From: Hamadaea sp013361475
Lineage (GTDB): Bacteria > Actinomycetota > Actinomycetes > Mycobacteriales > Micromonosporaceae
DNA: 64,000 bases
Direction of reading: 5' to 3'
NCBI RefSeq assembly: GCF_040654195.1
Contig: NZ_JBFAHM010000008.1
Location: 310,001-374,000 of the forward strand
A model generated the notes under the pieces. That model made no database searches, had not been told where the DNA came from, and saw nothing but the letters and a program-made list of their open reading frames with translations. A program made the position numbers and the translations under genes. Of the stretch, positions 7,914-16,312 are shown one piece after another; position 1 is the first letter of the stretch; every line of letters begins with the position of its first letter.

Positions 7914-9272
7914 ATGGACCGGCGCATCTACGGCATCGAGACGGAGTACGGCGTCACCTGCACGTATCGGGGGCAGCGTCGGCTGTCCCCGGACGAGGTG
8001 GCCCGTTACCTGTTCCGGCGGGTGGTCTCCTGGGGCCGTTCTAGCAACGTCTTCCTGCGCAACGGCGCCCGCCTCTACCTGGACGTGGGCTCGCACCCCG
8101 AGTACGCCACCCCCGAGTGCGACTCGCTGCTCGACCTGGTCGCCCACGACCGGGCCGGCGAGCGCATCCTCGAGGGCCTGCTGGTCGACGCCGAGAAGCG
8201 ACTGCACGACGAGGGCATCGCGGGCGAGATCTACCTCTTCAAGAACAACACCGACTCCGCCGGCAACTCGTACGGCTGCCACGAGAACTATCTCGTCAGC
8301 CGGCACGGCGAATTCGGCCGCCTGGCCGACGTCCTGATTCCGTTCCTGGTCACCCGCCAGCTCATCTGCGGAGCCGGGAAGGTCCTGCAGACGCCGCGCG
8401 GAGCGGTCTACTGCCTGTCGCAGCGCGCCGAGCACATCTGGGAGGGCGTGTCCAGCGCGACCACCCGCAGCCGGCCCATCATCAACACCCGGGACGAGCC
8501 GCACGCGGACGCCGAGCGCTACCGGCGCCTCCACGTGATCGTCGGCGACTCCAACATGAACGAGATGACGACCCTGCTCAAGGTGGGCTCGGCCGACATC
8601 GTCCTGCGGATGATCGAGGCCGGGGTCGCGATGGCCGACCTGTCGCTGGAGAACCCCATCCGGGCTATCCGGGAGGTCTCCCACGACATCACCGGCCGTC
8701 GGCGGATCCGGCTGGCCAGTGGCCGGGAAGCCAGCGCGCTGGAGATCCAGCAGGAGTACTTCGCCAAGGCCGCCGAGTTCGTCGCGAAGCGTACGCACGA
8801 CGACGTCTCCAAGAAGGTGATCGACCTCTGGGGCCGGGTGCTCACAGCGGTCGAGAGCGGCGACCTGGAACCCGTCTCCCGGGAGATCGACTGGGTCACC
8901 AAGCTACGCCTGATCGAGCGTTACCAGGCCAAGCACGACCTGCCGCTGGCGCATCCCCGAGTCGCCCAGCTCGACCTCGCATACCACGACCTGCGCCGAG
9001 GGCGGGGGCTCTACCCGCTCCTGGAGAAGCGCGGCCAGGTCGAGCGGGCCGTGCACGACCTGCGGATCTACGAGGCCAAGGAGACGCCGCCGCAGACGAC
9101 CCGCGCCCGGCTGCGGGGCGAGTTCATCCGGCACGCCCAGGAGAAGCGCCGCGACTTCACGGTGGACTGGGTGCACCTCAAGCTGAACGACCAGGCCCAG
9201 CGGACCGTCCTCTGCAAGGACCCGTTCCGGGCGCACGACGAGCGGGTGGACCGCCTGATCGCCAGCATGTGA
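7914..9272 (+). CDS. pafA: Pup--protein ligase
   Basis: Joins the C-terminal glutamate of Pup to substrate lysines using ATP, marking proteins for the proteasome. It is 452 residues, the same length as the mycobacterial enzyme, and collinear with it. Hallmarks include RRIYGIETEYGVTC at the N-terminus, SHPEYATPEC, LFKNNTDSAGNSYGCHENYL, SSATTRSRPIINTRDEPHAD and the C-terminal KLNDQAQRTVLCKDPF. The ATG at 7914 was chosen because the N-terminus then aligns exactly with the family; the frame is open further upstream but overlaps rfbC. The fold is glutamine-synthetase-like with Mg-ATP binding near the N-terminal ETE. Confidence 0.97.
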   Translation: MDRRIYGIETEYGVTCTYRGQRRLSPDEVARYLFRRVVSWGRSSNVFLRNGARLYLDVGSHPEYATPECDSLLDLVAHDRAGERILEGLLVDAEKRLHDEGIAGEIYLFKNNTDSAGNSYGCHENYLVSRHGEFGRLADVLIPFLVTRQLICGAGKVLQTPRGAVYCLSQRAEHIWEGVSSATTRSRPIINTRDEPHADAERYRRLHVIVGDSNMNEMTTLLKVGSADIVLRMIEAGVAMADLSLENPIRAIREVSHDITGRRRIRLASGREASALEIQQEYFAKAAEFVAKRTHDDVSKKVIDLWGRVLTAVESGDLEPVSREIDWVTKLRLIERYQAKHDLPLAHPRVAQLDLAYHDLRRGRGLYPLLEKRGQVERAVHDLRIYEAKETPPQTTRARLRGEFIRHAQEKRRDFTVDWVHLKLNDQAQRTVLCKDPFRAHDERVDRLIASM

Positions 9273-9337
9273 TCGGAACACCCGCCCCCCGCATCCCGTT
9301 CGGGGTGCGGGCGGCGAGGTGTAGGCTTCGGCGCACC

Positions 9338-9565
9338 ATGAGCGAGAACGAAACCCCGCCCACCGACTCCGAGCGGCGAATCCAGCGTGACCTGTTCGGC
9401 CGCCGGATGGACGAAGTCCAGCCCCGGTGGGAGCGCCGCAAGGCCAGGATCCGCGCCGAGATCGAGCGGAACCGGCGCGGCGAATACACGGTGCCGACCT
9501 GGGTCCTGGTCGCCCTCCTCGTGGCGATCGTGGTCGGCTTCACCCTTTTCGTCATCCTCGCCTGA
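9338..9565 (+). CDS. Small single-pass membrane protein downstream of pafA
   Basis: A 75-residue protein with a charged, Arg/Glu-rich N-terminal half (FGRRMDEVQPRWERRKAR) and a single C-terminal membrane helix of about 23 residues ending at the C-terminus (TWVLVALLVAIVVGFTLFVI). This tail-anchor-like layout places the charged part in the cytoplasm. It lies 65 bases after pafA in the same direction, with a GC-rich imperfect hairpin in between. No function is known to me; the position suggests co-transcription with pafA. Confidence 0.75.
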   Translation: MSENETPPTDSERRIQRDLFGRRMDEVQPRWERRKARIRAEIERNRRGEYTVPTWVLVALLVAIVVGFTLFVILA

Positions 9566-9603
9566 CCTCCCCACCCTCTCCGCGCGCACCCCGCCCTCTT
9601 CCG

Positions 9604-9670
9604 CGTGATCATGAACTTTATGGTCGTGATCGACCGGCGTGTCGAGGCCGGAAACGCCATGATCAACAGG
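9604..9670 (-). repeat. Palindromic repeat family C, copy 1, and repeat-rich spacer
   Basis: Contains GATCATGAACTTTATGG, GTGATCGACCGGCGTGTCG and CATGATCAAC. The reverse complement matches copies at 15270-15357 and 31926-32015, which share GACACGCCGGTCGATCA and TTCATGATC. The rest of the 9566-9881 spacer has scattered GATCAAGTGCC-like motifs (about 9718, 9760, 9812, 9850) on both strands and no credible gene. Confidence 0.7.
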
Positions 9671-9881
9671 AGCGGCGTCGGCAGCGTCGGGTAGCGGATC
9701 CGGGCGCGACCGGGCGTGATCAAGTGCCCGTGGTCAGCGGGTGGCGGCCCATTTCGAAGATCAAGTGCCGAGGGCATGCGCAAAAGGGCCGCTCCAGCGC
9801 ATACGACGGGAACTTGATCTCCGAATCGAGCCGTGAATCGCTCACGTAGGGCACTGGATCAAGCCGGATCGGGCGAGCGCG

Positions 9882-10952
9882 TCAGAGCAGTCCAGCCGCG
9901 TGGCGTCCGGCCGCCGCGGCGGCGAGGAAGTACCCATGGTCGGCGTCGAGTCCGCGCCCCATGGTGGACAGCTTGACCGGCGAAGCGCGCAGCGCCTCGT
10001 CCAGTCCGGCGCAGTCCACCTCGACGATCCGATGCCGGTCCCGCAATGCCGCCAGCTCGGCGGACAACGATGGCAGCAGGGGAGCGGGGACCGGCAGGTC
10101 GGCTGGGACCAGCGCCACCCGCCCGTACGCGGTGAGGCTGTGGTGCGACACACCCCGGTGGCGTTCCCGAGCGTCGGCCTCCGAGATCCGCAGCGACCCG
10201 ACCGGCCGCCCGCCCAGGGTGGCGACGGCGTTGACCGCCTCGCCGACGGCGACTCCGGAGTACCCCCAGATCGTGCCGGTGCCGAGGTTCCCCGGACCCT
10301 GCGCCACGATCGTGAGCTCGGCGTCGAGGGCGTACCGGGCGGCCAGGAGCGCGCTGTGGACGTTGACCGCCTCCAGGTCACCCCCGTACGCCTGCCCGGC
10401 GGTCACCGTCCCGAGCAGTCGCCCGCTCAACTCCGACAGCGATCGGGAGAACCAGGCCGGCAGGGCGCCCCCGTCGGTCATGACGTACGCCACGCGAGTC
10501 CCCGGCCGGGTGGCGTCGACGCCGGCCAGGATCGCCGGGAGGGCGGAGTGCAGATCCGCCAGGACGACCGGCATACCGCCGAGGTCGTCGGCGCGCTCCA
10601 GCGAAGGACGGAAGGGAGAGTCCTCTTCGTCCGCAGCGAGCGTCACCGTCTGTAGCGGGGTGTAGCGGGATTTGACGATGTGCCCGGGGCCGGACGGGTC
10701 CGGCGGCAGCCGGTCCGGCAGGGCCACGACCAGGGCGTACCCGCCGGTTCCCAGGCCAAGGGCCAAGGCGTTGGCGTTCAGCAACACTCGGTCACCGGGC
10801 TCCGGTTCCCCGACGAGCGCGGGGTACGCCAGCGCCCGCACCGACGAAGGATCGTCCGGCGTGCGCTGGGAGAGGCGTACCGCCAGCTCGACTGCGCCGT
10901 GCCACCGCCGGCCCACCGATTCCACCGACCCCTGCCGCCACCTGATCACCAC
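9882..10952 (-). CDS. DUF3866 family protein
   Basis: A 356-residue protein matching the actinobacterial DUF3866 family in length and pattern: N-terminal beta-rich segment (WRQGSVESVGRRWHGAVELAV), HIVKSRYTPLQTVTLA, VVLADLHSALPAI, and a central AQGPGNLGTGTIWGYSGVAVGEA. The TGGYALVVALPD segment and conserved Gly/Asp positions suggest an enzyme, but no reaction is established. No signal peptide or membrane helix is seen. It is divergent from pafB, with 130 bases between the start codons, so it may share the SOS-box-containing control region at 11003-11029. Confidence 0.85.
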   Translation of the reverse strand: MVIRWRQGSVESVGRRWHGAVELAVRLSQRTPDDPSSVRALAYPALVGEPEPGDRVLLNANALALGLGTGGYALVVALPDRLPPDPSGPGHIVKSRYTPLQTVTLAADEEDSPFRPSLERADDLGGMPVVLADLHSALPAILAGVDATRPGTRVAYVMTDGGALPAWFSRSLSELSGRLLGTVTAGQAYGGDLEAVNVHSALLAARYALDAELTIVAQGPGNLGTGTIWGYSGVAVGEAVNAVATLGGRPVGSLRISEADARERHRGVSHHSLTAYGRVALVPADLPVPAPLLPSLSAELAALRDRHRIVEVDCAGLDEALRASPVKLSTMGRGLDADHGYFLAAAAAGRHAAGLL

Positions 10953-11002
10953 GACACCCTAGCGGCCCAGGAGTCGCTGCGATCGCAGCGCTCGCACACG
11001 GA

Positions 11003-11029
11003 TTGTCACTCTTCCGAACGTTAGTTCGA
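11003..11029 (+). promoter_or_regulatory. SOS-box-like site and TTGTCA motif upstream of pafB
   Basis: CCGAACGTTAGTTCGA at 11014-11029 matches 15 of 16 positions of the actinobacterial LexA box TCGAAC-N4-GTTCGA. TTGTCA at 11003-11008 resembles the -35-like part of the promoter element used by PafBC (RecA-NDp type), and TTAGTTC could serve as part of a -10. The site ends 53 bases before the pafB GTG and 61 bases from the DUF3866 start. This suggests damage-responsive or autogenous control of pafBC; it is unproven. Confidence 0.55.
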
Positions 11030-11082
11030 TCTTTTCGGGAGCCGGGGGCGACGCCGGACGCGGACGCTGCTAGCGTTGCTCT

Positions 11083-12111
11083 GTGTCGCGCAGCCGGACC
11101 GAACGCCTCGTCAACTTGGTGATCTGCCTGCTCTCTACGCGCAGGTTCCTCACGGCTGCCCAGATCGCCGCGACCGTTCCCGGTTACGAGCACGATTCCG
11201 ACGATCCCCGCGAGCACGAGGCCTTCCAGCGAAAGTTCGAACGCGACAAGGCTGAGCTGCGGGAGCTGGGCGTACCCCTGGAAATCGGCACGGCGAGCGT
11301 GTTCGACGCGGAGCCGGGCTATCGCATCGCCCGCCGGGATTACGGCCTGCCCGAGATCCCGCTGGCGCCGGATGAAGCGGCCGCCGTGGGCGTGGCCGCG
11401 CGCCTGTGGCGGCACGCGGGCATGGCCGCCGCGGCCAGCTCGGGCCTCGCCAAGCTGAGAGCCGGCGGCGTCGAGGTCGACGGCGAGGCCACTCTCGGCG
11501 TCGAGCCGGTCGTCGCGGTCGACCCGGCGTTCACCCCGCTGGCCAACGCGGCCCGCGAGCGCCGCGCGGTCACCTTCAACTACCGCGTCCCCGAGCAGGA
11601 CGCGTCCGCGACCCGCCACGTTCAGCCGTGGGGCGTGGTCTGCTGGCGCGGCCGCTGGTACGTGGTCGGTCACGACACCGACCGTGGCGCCACGCGCTGC
11701 TTCCGGCTGTCCCGGATCTCCGGCACCGTGCGGCTGGTCGGTCCCGCCGGCGCGTACACGCCGCCGGCCGATCTCAACCTGATCAGCCATGTCGCGCGCT
11801 GGTCCGGCCCGCACGAGCGCACCCGGTCCGCGCGGGTCCTGGCCCGTCCAGGACGAGCAGCAGGGGTACGCCGCTGGGCCGAGCAGGTCGAGGAGACGCC
11901 GGACGGCGACATCCTGACCCTGCGATACGCGGAGCCGCACGGGCTCGCCGCGTGGCTGGTCCGCTACGGGCCGGACGTCCTCGTGCTCGAGCCCGAGGAG
12001 GTCCGCGAGGCGATCGTGTGCCGTCTGCGGGACATGGCCGGACTGGCCGAGAAGCTCGGCGCGACCGAACTGCCCGAGCAGACTCGTTCCGAACAGGGTG
12101 TGGCCGCGTGA
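11083..12111 (+). CDS. pafB: WYL-domain transcriptional regulator PafB
   Basis: Half of the PafB-PafC transcriptional activator of the LexA-independent DNA-damage response in mycobacteria. The 342-residue protein has an N-terminal winged-helix region (RTERLVNLVICLLSTRRFLTAAQIA), a WYL domain in the middle (VCWRGRWYVVGHDTDRGATR, then RCFRLSRIS) and a C-terminal WCX-type extension (LVRYGPDVLVLEPEEVREAI). It starts with GTG and ends in GTGA shared with pafC. The pafA-to-pafBC order is conserved among actinobacteria although PafBC acts in DNA repair rather than pupylation itself. Confidence 0.93.
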   Translation: MSRSRTERLVNLVICLLSTRRFLTAAQIAATVPGYEHDSDDPREHEAFQRKFERDKAELRELGVPLEIGTASVFDAEPGYRIARRDYGLPEIPLAPDEAAAVGVAARLWRHAGMAAAASSGLAKLRAGGVEVDGEATLGVEPVVAVDPAFTPLANAARERRAVTFNYRVPEQDASATRHVQPWGVVCWRGRWYVVGHDTDRGATRCFRLSRISGTVRLVGPAGAYTPPADLNLISHVARWSGPHERTRSARVLARPGRAAGVRRWAEQVEETPDGDILTLRYAEPHGLAAWLVRYGPDVLVLEPEEVREAIVCRLRDMAGLAEKLGATELPEQTRSEQGVAA

Positions 12112-13070
12112 CGCGCCCGGGGACCACTTCGTCGGAGCGGCTGGCGCGGCTGCTCAACCTCGTGCCTTACCTGCTGGCGCGGCCCGGTGTGGAGGTCGCG
12201 CAGGCCGCCGCCGACCTGGGCGCCACCGAGGCCCAGGTCCGCGACGACTTGGAACTGCTGTGGGTCTGCGGGCTGCCCGGCTACGGTCCCGGCGACCTGA
12301 TCGACATGGCGTTCGACGGCGACCGGGTGACCATCACCTATGACGCCGGCATCGACCGCCCGCTGCGGCTGCGGCCCGACGAGGCGACCGCGCTGGTGGT
12401 GGCGTTGCGGATGCTGGCCGAGACGCCCGGCATCGCCCAGCGCGACGCCATCTTGCGGGCGCTGGCCAAGATCGAGAGCGCCGCCGGCGATGTCGCCGAC
12501 GCCCCGATCGCGGTGCAGTCGCCCGACGGCGGTTCGGCCGACGACCGGCTCGCCACCGTACGCGCGGCGGTCGAGCGTGGGCGCGCGCTGCGGATCACGT
12601 ACTACACGGCGACCCGCGACGAGTCGACCGAGCGGGTCATCGACCCGATGCGCGTCATCGTGGTGGCCGACCGCTCCTATGTAGAGGCATGGTGTCGCCG
12701 GGCCGGGGCGGTCCGGCTTTTCAAGATCGATCGCATCGACGCCCTGACCGAATTGGACGAGCCGGCCGCGCCGCCGCCGCAGGCCCAGTCGACCGTCGTC
12801 GACGAGCAGGTCTTCCGGCCCTCGCAGGAGCTGCCGAGCATCACCATCCGGATCGGCCGTGGCGACCGGTGGATCACCGAGTACTACCCGGTCGAGTCGG
12901 TCGACGAGATCACCCCGGAGGAATGGCTCGTCACCTTGCGGGTGAGCGATCTCGACTGGGCCCGGCGGTTCGTCCTCGGGCTCGGCCCGGGTGTGGACGT
13001 CATCGCCCCGAAAGAACTCGCCGAATCGGTACGCGGTGCCGTCCTGGAGGCTCTCGCGGCGTACGCCTGA
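12108..13070 (+). CDS. pafC: WYL-domain transcriptional regulator PafC
   Basis: Partner of PafB; the two form a heterodimeric sigma-adaptor-like activator in mycobacteria. The 320-residue protein has an N-terminal helix-turn-helix (ERLARLLNLVPYLLARPGVEV), then a WYL domain (ERVIDPMRVIVVADRSYVEA, RLFKIDRID) and a C-terminal WCX segment (YYPVESVDEITPEEWLVTLR). The start is the GTG at 12108, overlapping the pafB stop by 4 bp, which fits coupled translation at equal stoichiometry. Frame upstream of this GTG is open but lies within pafB. Confidence 0.93.
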   Translation: MTRPGTTSSERLARLLNLVPYLLARPGVEVAQAAADLGATEAQVRDDLELLWVCGLPGYGPGDLIDMAFDGDRVTITYDAGIDRPLRLRPDEATALVVALRMLAETPGIAQRDAILRALAKIESAAGDVADAPIAVQSPDGGSADDRLATVRAAVERGRALRITYYTATRDESTERVIDPMRVIVVADRSYVEAWCRRAGAVRLFKIDRIDALTELDEPAAPPPQAQSTVVDEQVFRPSQELPSITIRIGRGDRWITEYYPVESVDEITPEEWLVTLRVSDLDWARRFVLGLGPGVDVIAPKELAESVRGAVLEALAAYA

Positions 13071-13089
13071 GTCGCCTAACGTCTGCGCC

Positions 13090-13494
13090 GTGGAGATCCC
13101 CCTCGGCGTTCAGGCGGCCGTTGCCGTCGTTGGGCTTTCGGCGTACCTGGTGCTCTCGATCGTCTACCGGCGACGATGGGACAAGGCTTTGCGCGTGGCC
13201 TTGGGCCGCCGGCTCGGGCTGGACGTGCAGTGGCGCCGGGTCGCCGACTCCGGTGACATCCCGATCGACGCCTGGTACGCCGAGACCGACGGCCCGCTCG
13301 GCAAGCAGCTCGGCCAGCATCTGGCGATCCGGTTCGCCGACATCGCGGCGCTGGTGGTGATCGGCGTACTGCCCCCGCTCGCGCTGCTGGGCCTGGAGTT
13401 CCTCGGCCACTTCCATGGCGCGGTCATCGGCTTGACCGCCTTCGCGGTGATCCCCGTCTTCGGGGTGTACTGGAGCCGGCGGCGCGCCGCCTAG
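13090..13494 (+). CDS. Small integral membrane protein
   Basis: A 134-residue protein of unrecognised family. It has an N-terminal membrane helix (about residues 6-24, VQAAVAVVGLSAYLVLSIVY), a soluble basic stretch (RRRWDKALRVALGRRLGLDV), and two further helices toward the C-terminus (about 80-100 and 107-126), ending in RRRAA. The GTG at 13090 is chosen because it puts the first helix at the N-terminus; it is 19 bases after pafC. Placement between pafC and tatA suggests the same transcript. No function is claimed. Confidence 0.7.
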   Translation: MEIPLGVQAAVAVVGLSAYLVLSIVYRRRWDKALRVALGRRLGLDVQWRRVADSGDIPIDAWYAETDGPLGKQLGQHLAIRFADIAALVVIGVLPPLALLGLEFLGHFHGAVIGLTAFAVIPVFGVYWSRRRAA

Positions 13495-13528
13495 TGAGAG
13501 CGCCCCGATCCGGGGGTAAGGTGCGGAC

Positions 13529-13795
13529 GTGGTCGGCTGGATCGTGCTAGCGCTCGTAGTGGTCAGTGTCGCCGTGCTCGCCTTCGCGGCCCGCTCGGTC
13601 GTAGGCCGGCTACCCGCTCTTCAGCAGGCCCAGGCCGATCTGCAGGGCCGGGTGGCGGACGCCCAGCGTCTTCAGGAACGTCTCAGCGGGCTCCAAGCGC
13701 AATCGGCCGCCTTGCAGCAGAAGATTTCGCTGGTCCAGGCGGGCGTCGCGGAAATAAAGGCCAAACGCGCCCAAAAGGAGCAGGGAGTCGGTTGA
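13529..13795 (+). CDS. Small membrane-anchored coiled-coil protein
   Basis: An 88-residue protein with one N-terminal membrane helix (about residues 3-21) followed by a long Gln/Ala/Leu-rich helix with heptad-like spacing (LPALQQAQADLQGRVADAQR onward), predicted to form a coiled coil, and a Lys-rich tail. The layout is one anchor plus one cytoplasmic coiled coil. It begins with GTG 34 bases after the preceding membrane-protein gene. Family unknown; it could be a scaffold or adaptor for a membrane complex. Confidence 0.7.
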   Translation: MVGWIVLALVVVSVAVLAFAARSVVGRLPALQQAQADLQGRVADAQRLQERLSGLQAQSAALQQKISLVQAGVAEIKAKRAQKEQGVG

Positions 13796-13930
13796 CGTTG
13801 CTGCCGTGATGGTCAACACTTCACCAGCCGGAGCGGACGTGGCCACCGAGGGACGTGGCGATCCGGGGAAACGCACGTAGGATGGGGCCGAAACACCAGC
13901 CCCTCAACTTGATCACACTTGGAGCACGAC

Positions 13931-14203
13931 ATGGGCGCCCTCAAGCCGTGGCACATCATCCTTCTGGTTGTTGTGATCGTGGTCATCTTCGGCTCGAAGC
14001 GGCTGCCGGACGCGGCCCGTTCGCTCGGCCGGTCGATGCGGATCATGAAGGCCGAGACCAAGGGTCTGATGGACGACGACAAGGACAAGGCCAAGGACGA
14101 CTTGGTCGAGAAGGCCGACGCGCAGTCGGGCCGTGCGCCGCTGACCGGTGAGGTTCAGCAGAACGCCGACCCGGTGCAGCGCGAGCGCGTCGCCGACCGC
14201 TGA
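13931..14203 (+). CDS. tatA: Twin-arginine translocase subunit TatA
   Basis: Pore-forming subunit of the Tat pathway, which exports folded proteins carrying twin-arginine signals. The 90-residue protein has the short N-terminal membrane helix (PWHIILLVVVIVVIFG), the SKRLPDAARSLGRSM hinge and amphipathic helix typical of TatA, and an acidic/Lys-rich cytoplasmic tail. The ATG at 13931 has GGAG six bases upstream and is preferred over an in-frame ATG 12 bases earlier. tatC follows 13 bases downstream. No tatB is present nearby; in actinobacteria it is normally elsewhere. Confidence 0.95.
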   Translation: MGALKPWHIILLVVVIVVIFGSKRLPDAARSLGRSMRIMKAETKGLMDDDKDKAKDDLVEKADAQSGRAPLTGEVQQNADPVQRERVADR

Positions 14204-14216
14204 GGTCGGCACCGGC

Positions 14217-15173
14217 GTGACTACCCCGGCACGTCGGCAGAAGAAGCCGACCCAATTCGAACGGGCCTCCGACGGCTCGATGACCCTCATCGAGCACATC
14301 CGGGAGCTCCGTAGCCGCTTGACCAAAGCGGTTCTGGCGATCGTGGTCGGCTTTTTCGTCGCCTTCTACTTCTCGGACACCATCTTCAGCTTCATCGAGA
14401 AGCCCTACTGCGACCTGGACCTGGCCGGTAACGGCACGTGCAACTTCACGGTCCTGAAGGCGACCGACCCGCTCCTGATGAGCATGAAAATCGCCCTGTG
14501 GGGTGGTTTGATCGTCGCCGCACCGTTCTGGCTCTACCAGCTCTGGGCGTTCATCGCGCCCGGTCTGCACAAGCATGAACGCAAGTGGGCGTACATGTTC
14601 GGCGCGATCGCGGTGCCGCTGTTCTTCGCGGGTGCGGTGCTCGCCTCGCTGGTGGTCAGCAAGGGCCTCGAGTTCCTGCTCACCCACGGCGCGGTCAAGG
14701 CGACCTCGCTCGAAGCCAGCAGTTATCTGTCGTTCGTCACGAACCTCGTCTTACTCTTCGGGCTCTCGTTCGAGTTCCCGGTGTTGTTGTTGCTCCTCAA
14801 CTTCACTGGCCTGGTGTCCGGCAAGCGGATGATCGGTTGGTGGCGGGTAGCCATCATCGTGTTCTTCGCGTTCGCCGCGATCACCACGCCGGACCCAGGC
14901 CCGTTCGGCATGACGCTGCTCGCCTGCGCGCTGATGGTGCTCTACTTCATCGCCTGCGGGATCGCGATCCTCAACGACAAGCGGCGTGACCGCAAGCATC
15001 GCCGCGAGTTCCCGGATCTCGGTGACGACCAGGCCTCGCAGCTCGAATACGACCCCGAGCCGATCGAAGGCGCGGAGCCGGTCGCGGCCCCGTCCGTGAT
15101 CGACGAGCCGGCCCCGGTCGAGCAGCCGGAGCGGATCGAGCGTCAGCCGAACCGCTGGGACGACATGACCTGA
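14217..15173 (+). CDS. tatC: Twin-arginine translocase subunit TatC
   Basis: Six-helix membrane core of the Tat translocase that recognises the RR signal. The 318-residue protein has the cytoplasmic N-terminus with MTLIEHIRELRSRL, a first helix (AVLAIVVGFFVAFYF), the conserved KATDPLLMSMKIALWGGLI, and FWLYQLWAFIAPGLHKHERK, then LSFEFPVLLLLLNFTGLVSG. The C-terminal ~50 residues form an acidic Pro/Glu-rich tail typical of actinobacterial TatC. The start is the GTG at 14217, 13 bases after tatA; the frame upstream is open but overlaps tatA. Confidence 0.96.
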   Translation: MTTPARRQKKPTQFERASDGSMTLIEHIRELRSRLTKAVLAIVVGFFVAFYFSDTIFSFIEKPYCDLDLAGNGTCNFTVLKATDPLLMSMKIALWGGLIVAAPFWLYQLWAFIAPGLHKHERKWAYMFGAIAVPLFFAGAVLASLVVSKGLEFLLTHGAVKATSLEASSYLSFVTNLVLLFGLSFEFPVLLLLLNFTGLVSGKRMIGWWRVAIIVFFAFAAITTPDPGPFGMTLLACALMVLYFIACGIAILNDKRRDRKHRREFPDLGDDQASQLEYDPEPIEGAEPVAAPSVIDEPAPVEQPERIERQPNRWDDMT

Positions 15174-15205
15174 TAAGCCGGAATCTCGGTCGGTCCGACC
15201 GTCGC

Positions 15206-15240
15206 TGAGCCCCCGCCTCTCGTGGAGAGGCGGGGGCTCA
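15206..15240. terminator. Strong hairpin after tatC
   Basis: A 16-bp perfect stem (TGAGCCCCCGCCTCTC with its complement) closed by a 3-nt loop, 32 bases past the tatC stop. There is no long T tract, so it is an actinomycete-style hairpin terminator that ends the pafB-tatC run. Confidence 0.85.
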
Positions 15241-15269
15241 CGCATACTTCCACCACAGTCTGCCGAGAA

Positions 15270-15357
15270 GTCGATCAGCCGCTCGCGGGAACGATCACGG
15301 CACCGGGGACGCGACACGCCGGTCGATCATGGCCGATAGCTCATGATCGCGCGGAAA
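15270..15357 (+). repeat. Palindromic repeat family C, copy 2
   Basis: Shares GTCGATCA, GCTCGCGG and the segment GACACGCCGGTCGATCATG with the copy at 31926-32015, and in reverse with 9604-9670. It contains a small inverted repeat (CGATCATG and CATGATCG) and lies in the spacer between tatC and the lipid-kinase gene. Confidence 0.7.
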
Positions 15358-15385
15358 GGGCAGCGGCGGGAGAGGAGGGGCGGGC

Positions 15386-16267
15386 ATGGGGTCGGTGGCG
15401 GTGCTGATGAACCCGACAGCGGGTCGGGGTCGCCATGCGCATCTGCGTGATCAGGTCACGAAGGTGCTGGGCGCCGATGCCGAGCTGCTCGCTGTGCGTA
15501 CCGCTGAGGAGGCGGAAGCCGCGTGCCGGGCCGCGGTCGCCGACGGCGCGCGAGCTGTGATCAGCGTGGGCGGGGACGGCACTTTGCACCGCGCGGTGCA
15601 GGCGGTGGCCGGGACGGGCGTGCCGCTGGGCATCGTGCCCGCCGGGACGGGCAACGACGTGGCCGCGTGCCTGGGCGTGCCGGCTGACCCGCACGAAGCG
15701 CTGGCCAGGGCTGCCGCCGCGCTGGAGAGCGGGCAGACCCGGGACGTCGATCTGGCGCGGATGGAGCGCGACGGTGTCGCGCGCTGGTCCGCCGGGGTCA
15801 TCGGACTGGGCTTCGACACGCTCGTCAACGAGCTGGCCAACCGGATGCGCTTCCCCCGCGGCCCGCGGCGCTACGACGTGGCGATCGTGCTGGAGCTGGC
15901 CCGCATGCGGCCCCGGCGGTACCAGATCACCGTCGACGGCGTCCGCGAGGAGCTGGAGGCCGTGCTGGTCGCGGTCGGCAACACCGCGCGGTACGGCGGC
16001 GGCATGCGGATCTGCCCGGCCGCCGATCCGACCGACGGGCTGCTCGATCTGGTCGTCGCCGGCCCGGTCTCGCGGTTCACCCTCATGCGGATCAAACCCC
16101 AGGTGTACGCGGGAACGCACGTCGATCATCCGGCGGTACGCCAGCTGCGCGGCCGCGTCGTGGAGGTGGCCTGCGACGGCATCACGAGCTACGCCGACGG
16201 CGAGCAGTCGCTGACCTTGCCGGTGACGATCAGCGCCGTGCCCGGCGCGCTTCGAGTGCTCGGCTGA
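15386..16267 (+). CDS. Diacylglycerol/lipid kinase (DagK/YegS family)
   Basis: Phosphorylates a membrane lipid, probably diacylglycerol, to feed phospholipid or phosphatidyl-inositol mannoside synthesis. The 293-residue protein has the N-terminal VLMNPTAGRGRH, the nucleotide-binding SVGGDGTLHRAVQAVAGTG with the GGDGT signature, GIVPAGTGNDVAACLGV, and the C-terminal beta domain with CDGITSYADGEQ where the catalytic Asp/Glu lie. No membrane helix is seen, as usual for the family. The position between tatC and the HelY-type helicase gene is also seen in other actinomycetes. Confidence 0.92.
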   Translation: MGSVAVLMNPTAGRGRHAHLRDQVTKVLGADAELLAVRTAEEAEAACRAAVADGARAVISVGGDGTLHRAVQAVAGTGVPLGIVPAGTGNDVAACLGVPADPHEALARAAAALESGQTRDVDLARMERDGVARWSAGVIGLGFDTLVNELANRMRFPRGPRRYDVAIVLELARMRPRRYQITVDGVREELEAVLVAVGNTARYGGGMRICPAADPTDGLLDLVVAGPVSRFTLMRIKPQVYAGTHVDHPAVRQLRGRVVEVACDGITSYADGEQSLTLPVTISAVPGALRVLG

Positions 16268-16312
16268 CGGAGTGGGTATGAGCGGGGTATGGCCTGCCCG
16301 TTTTGGTGGGAT

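Noticed and set aside
9273..9310. Terminator between pafA and the small membrane protein gene
   Set aside because: The CCCGCATCCC/GGGGTGCGGG hairpin has one mismatch and no T tract; not strong enough to claim, and the two genes may be co-transcribed.
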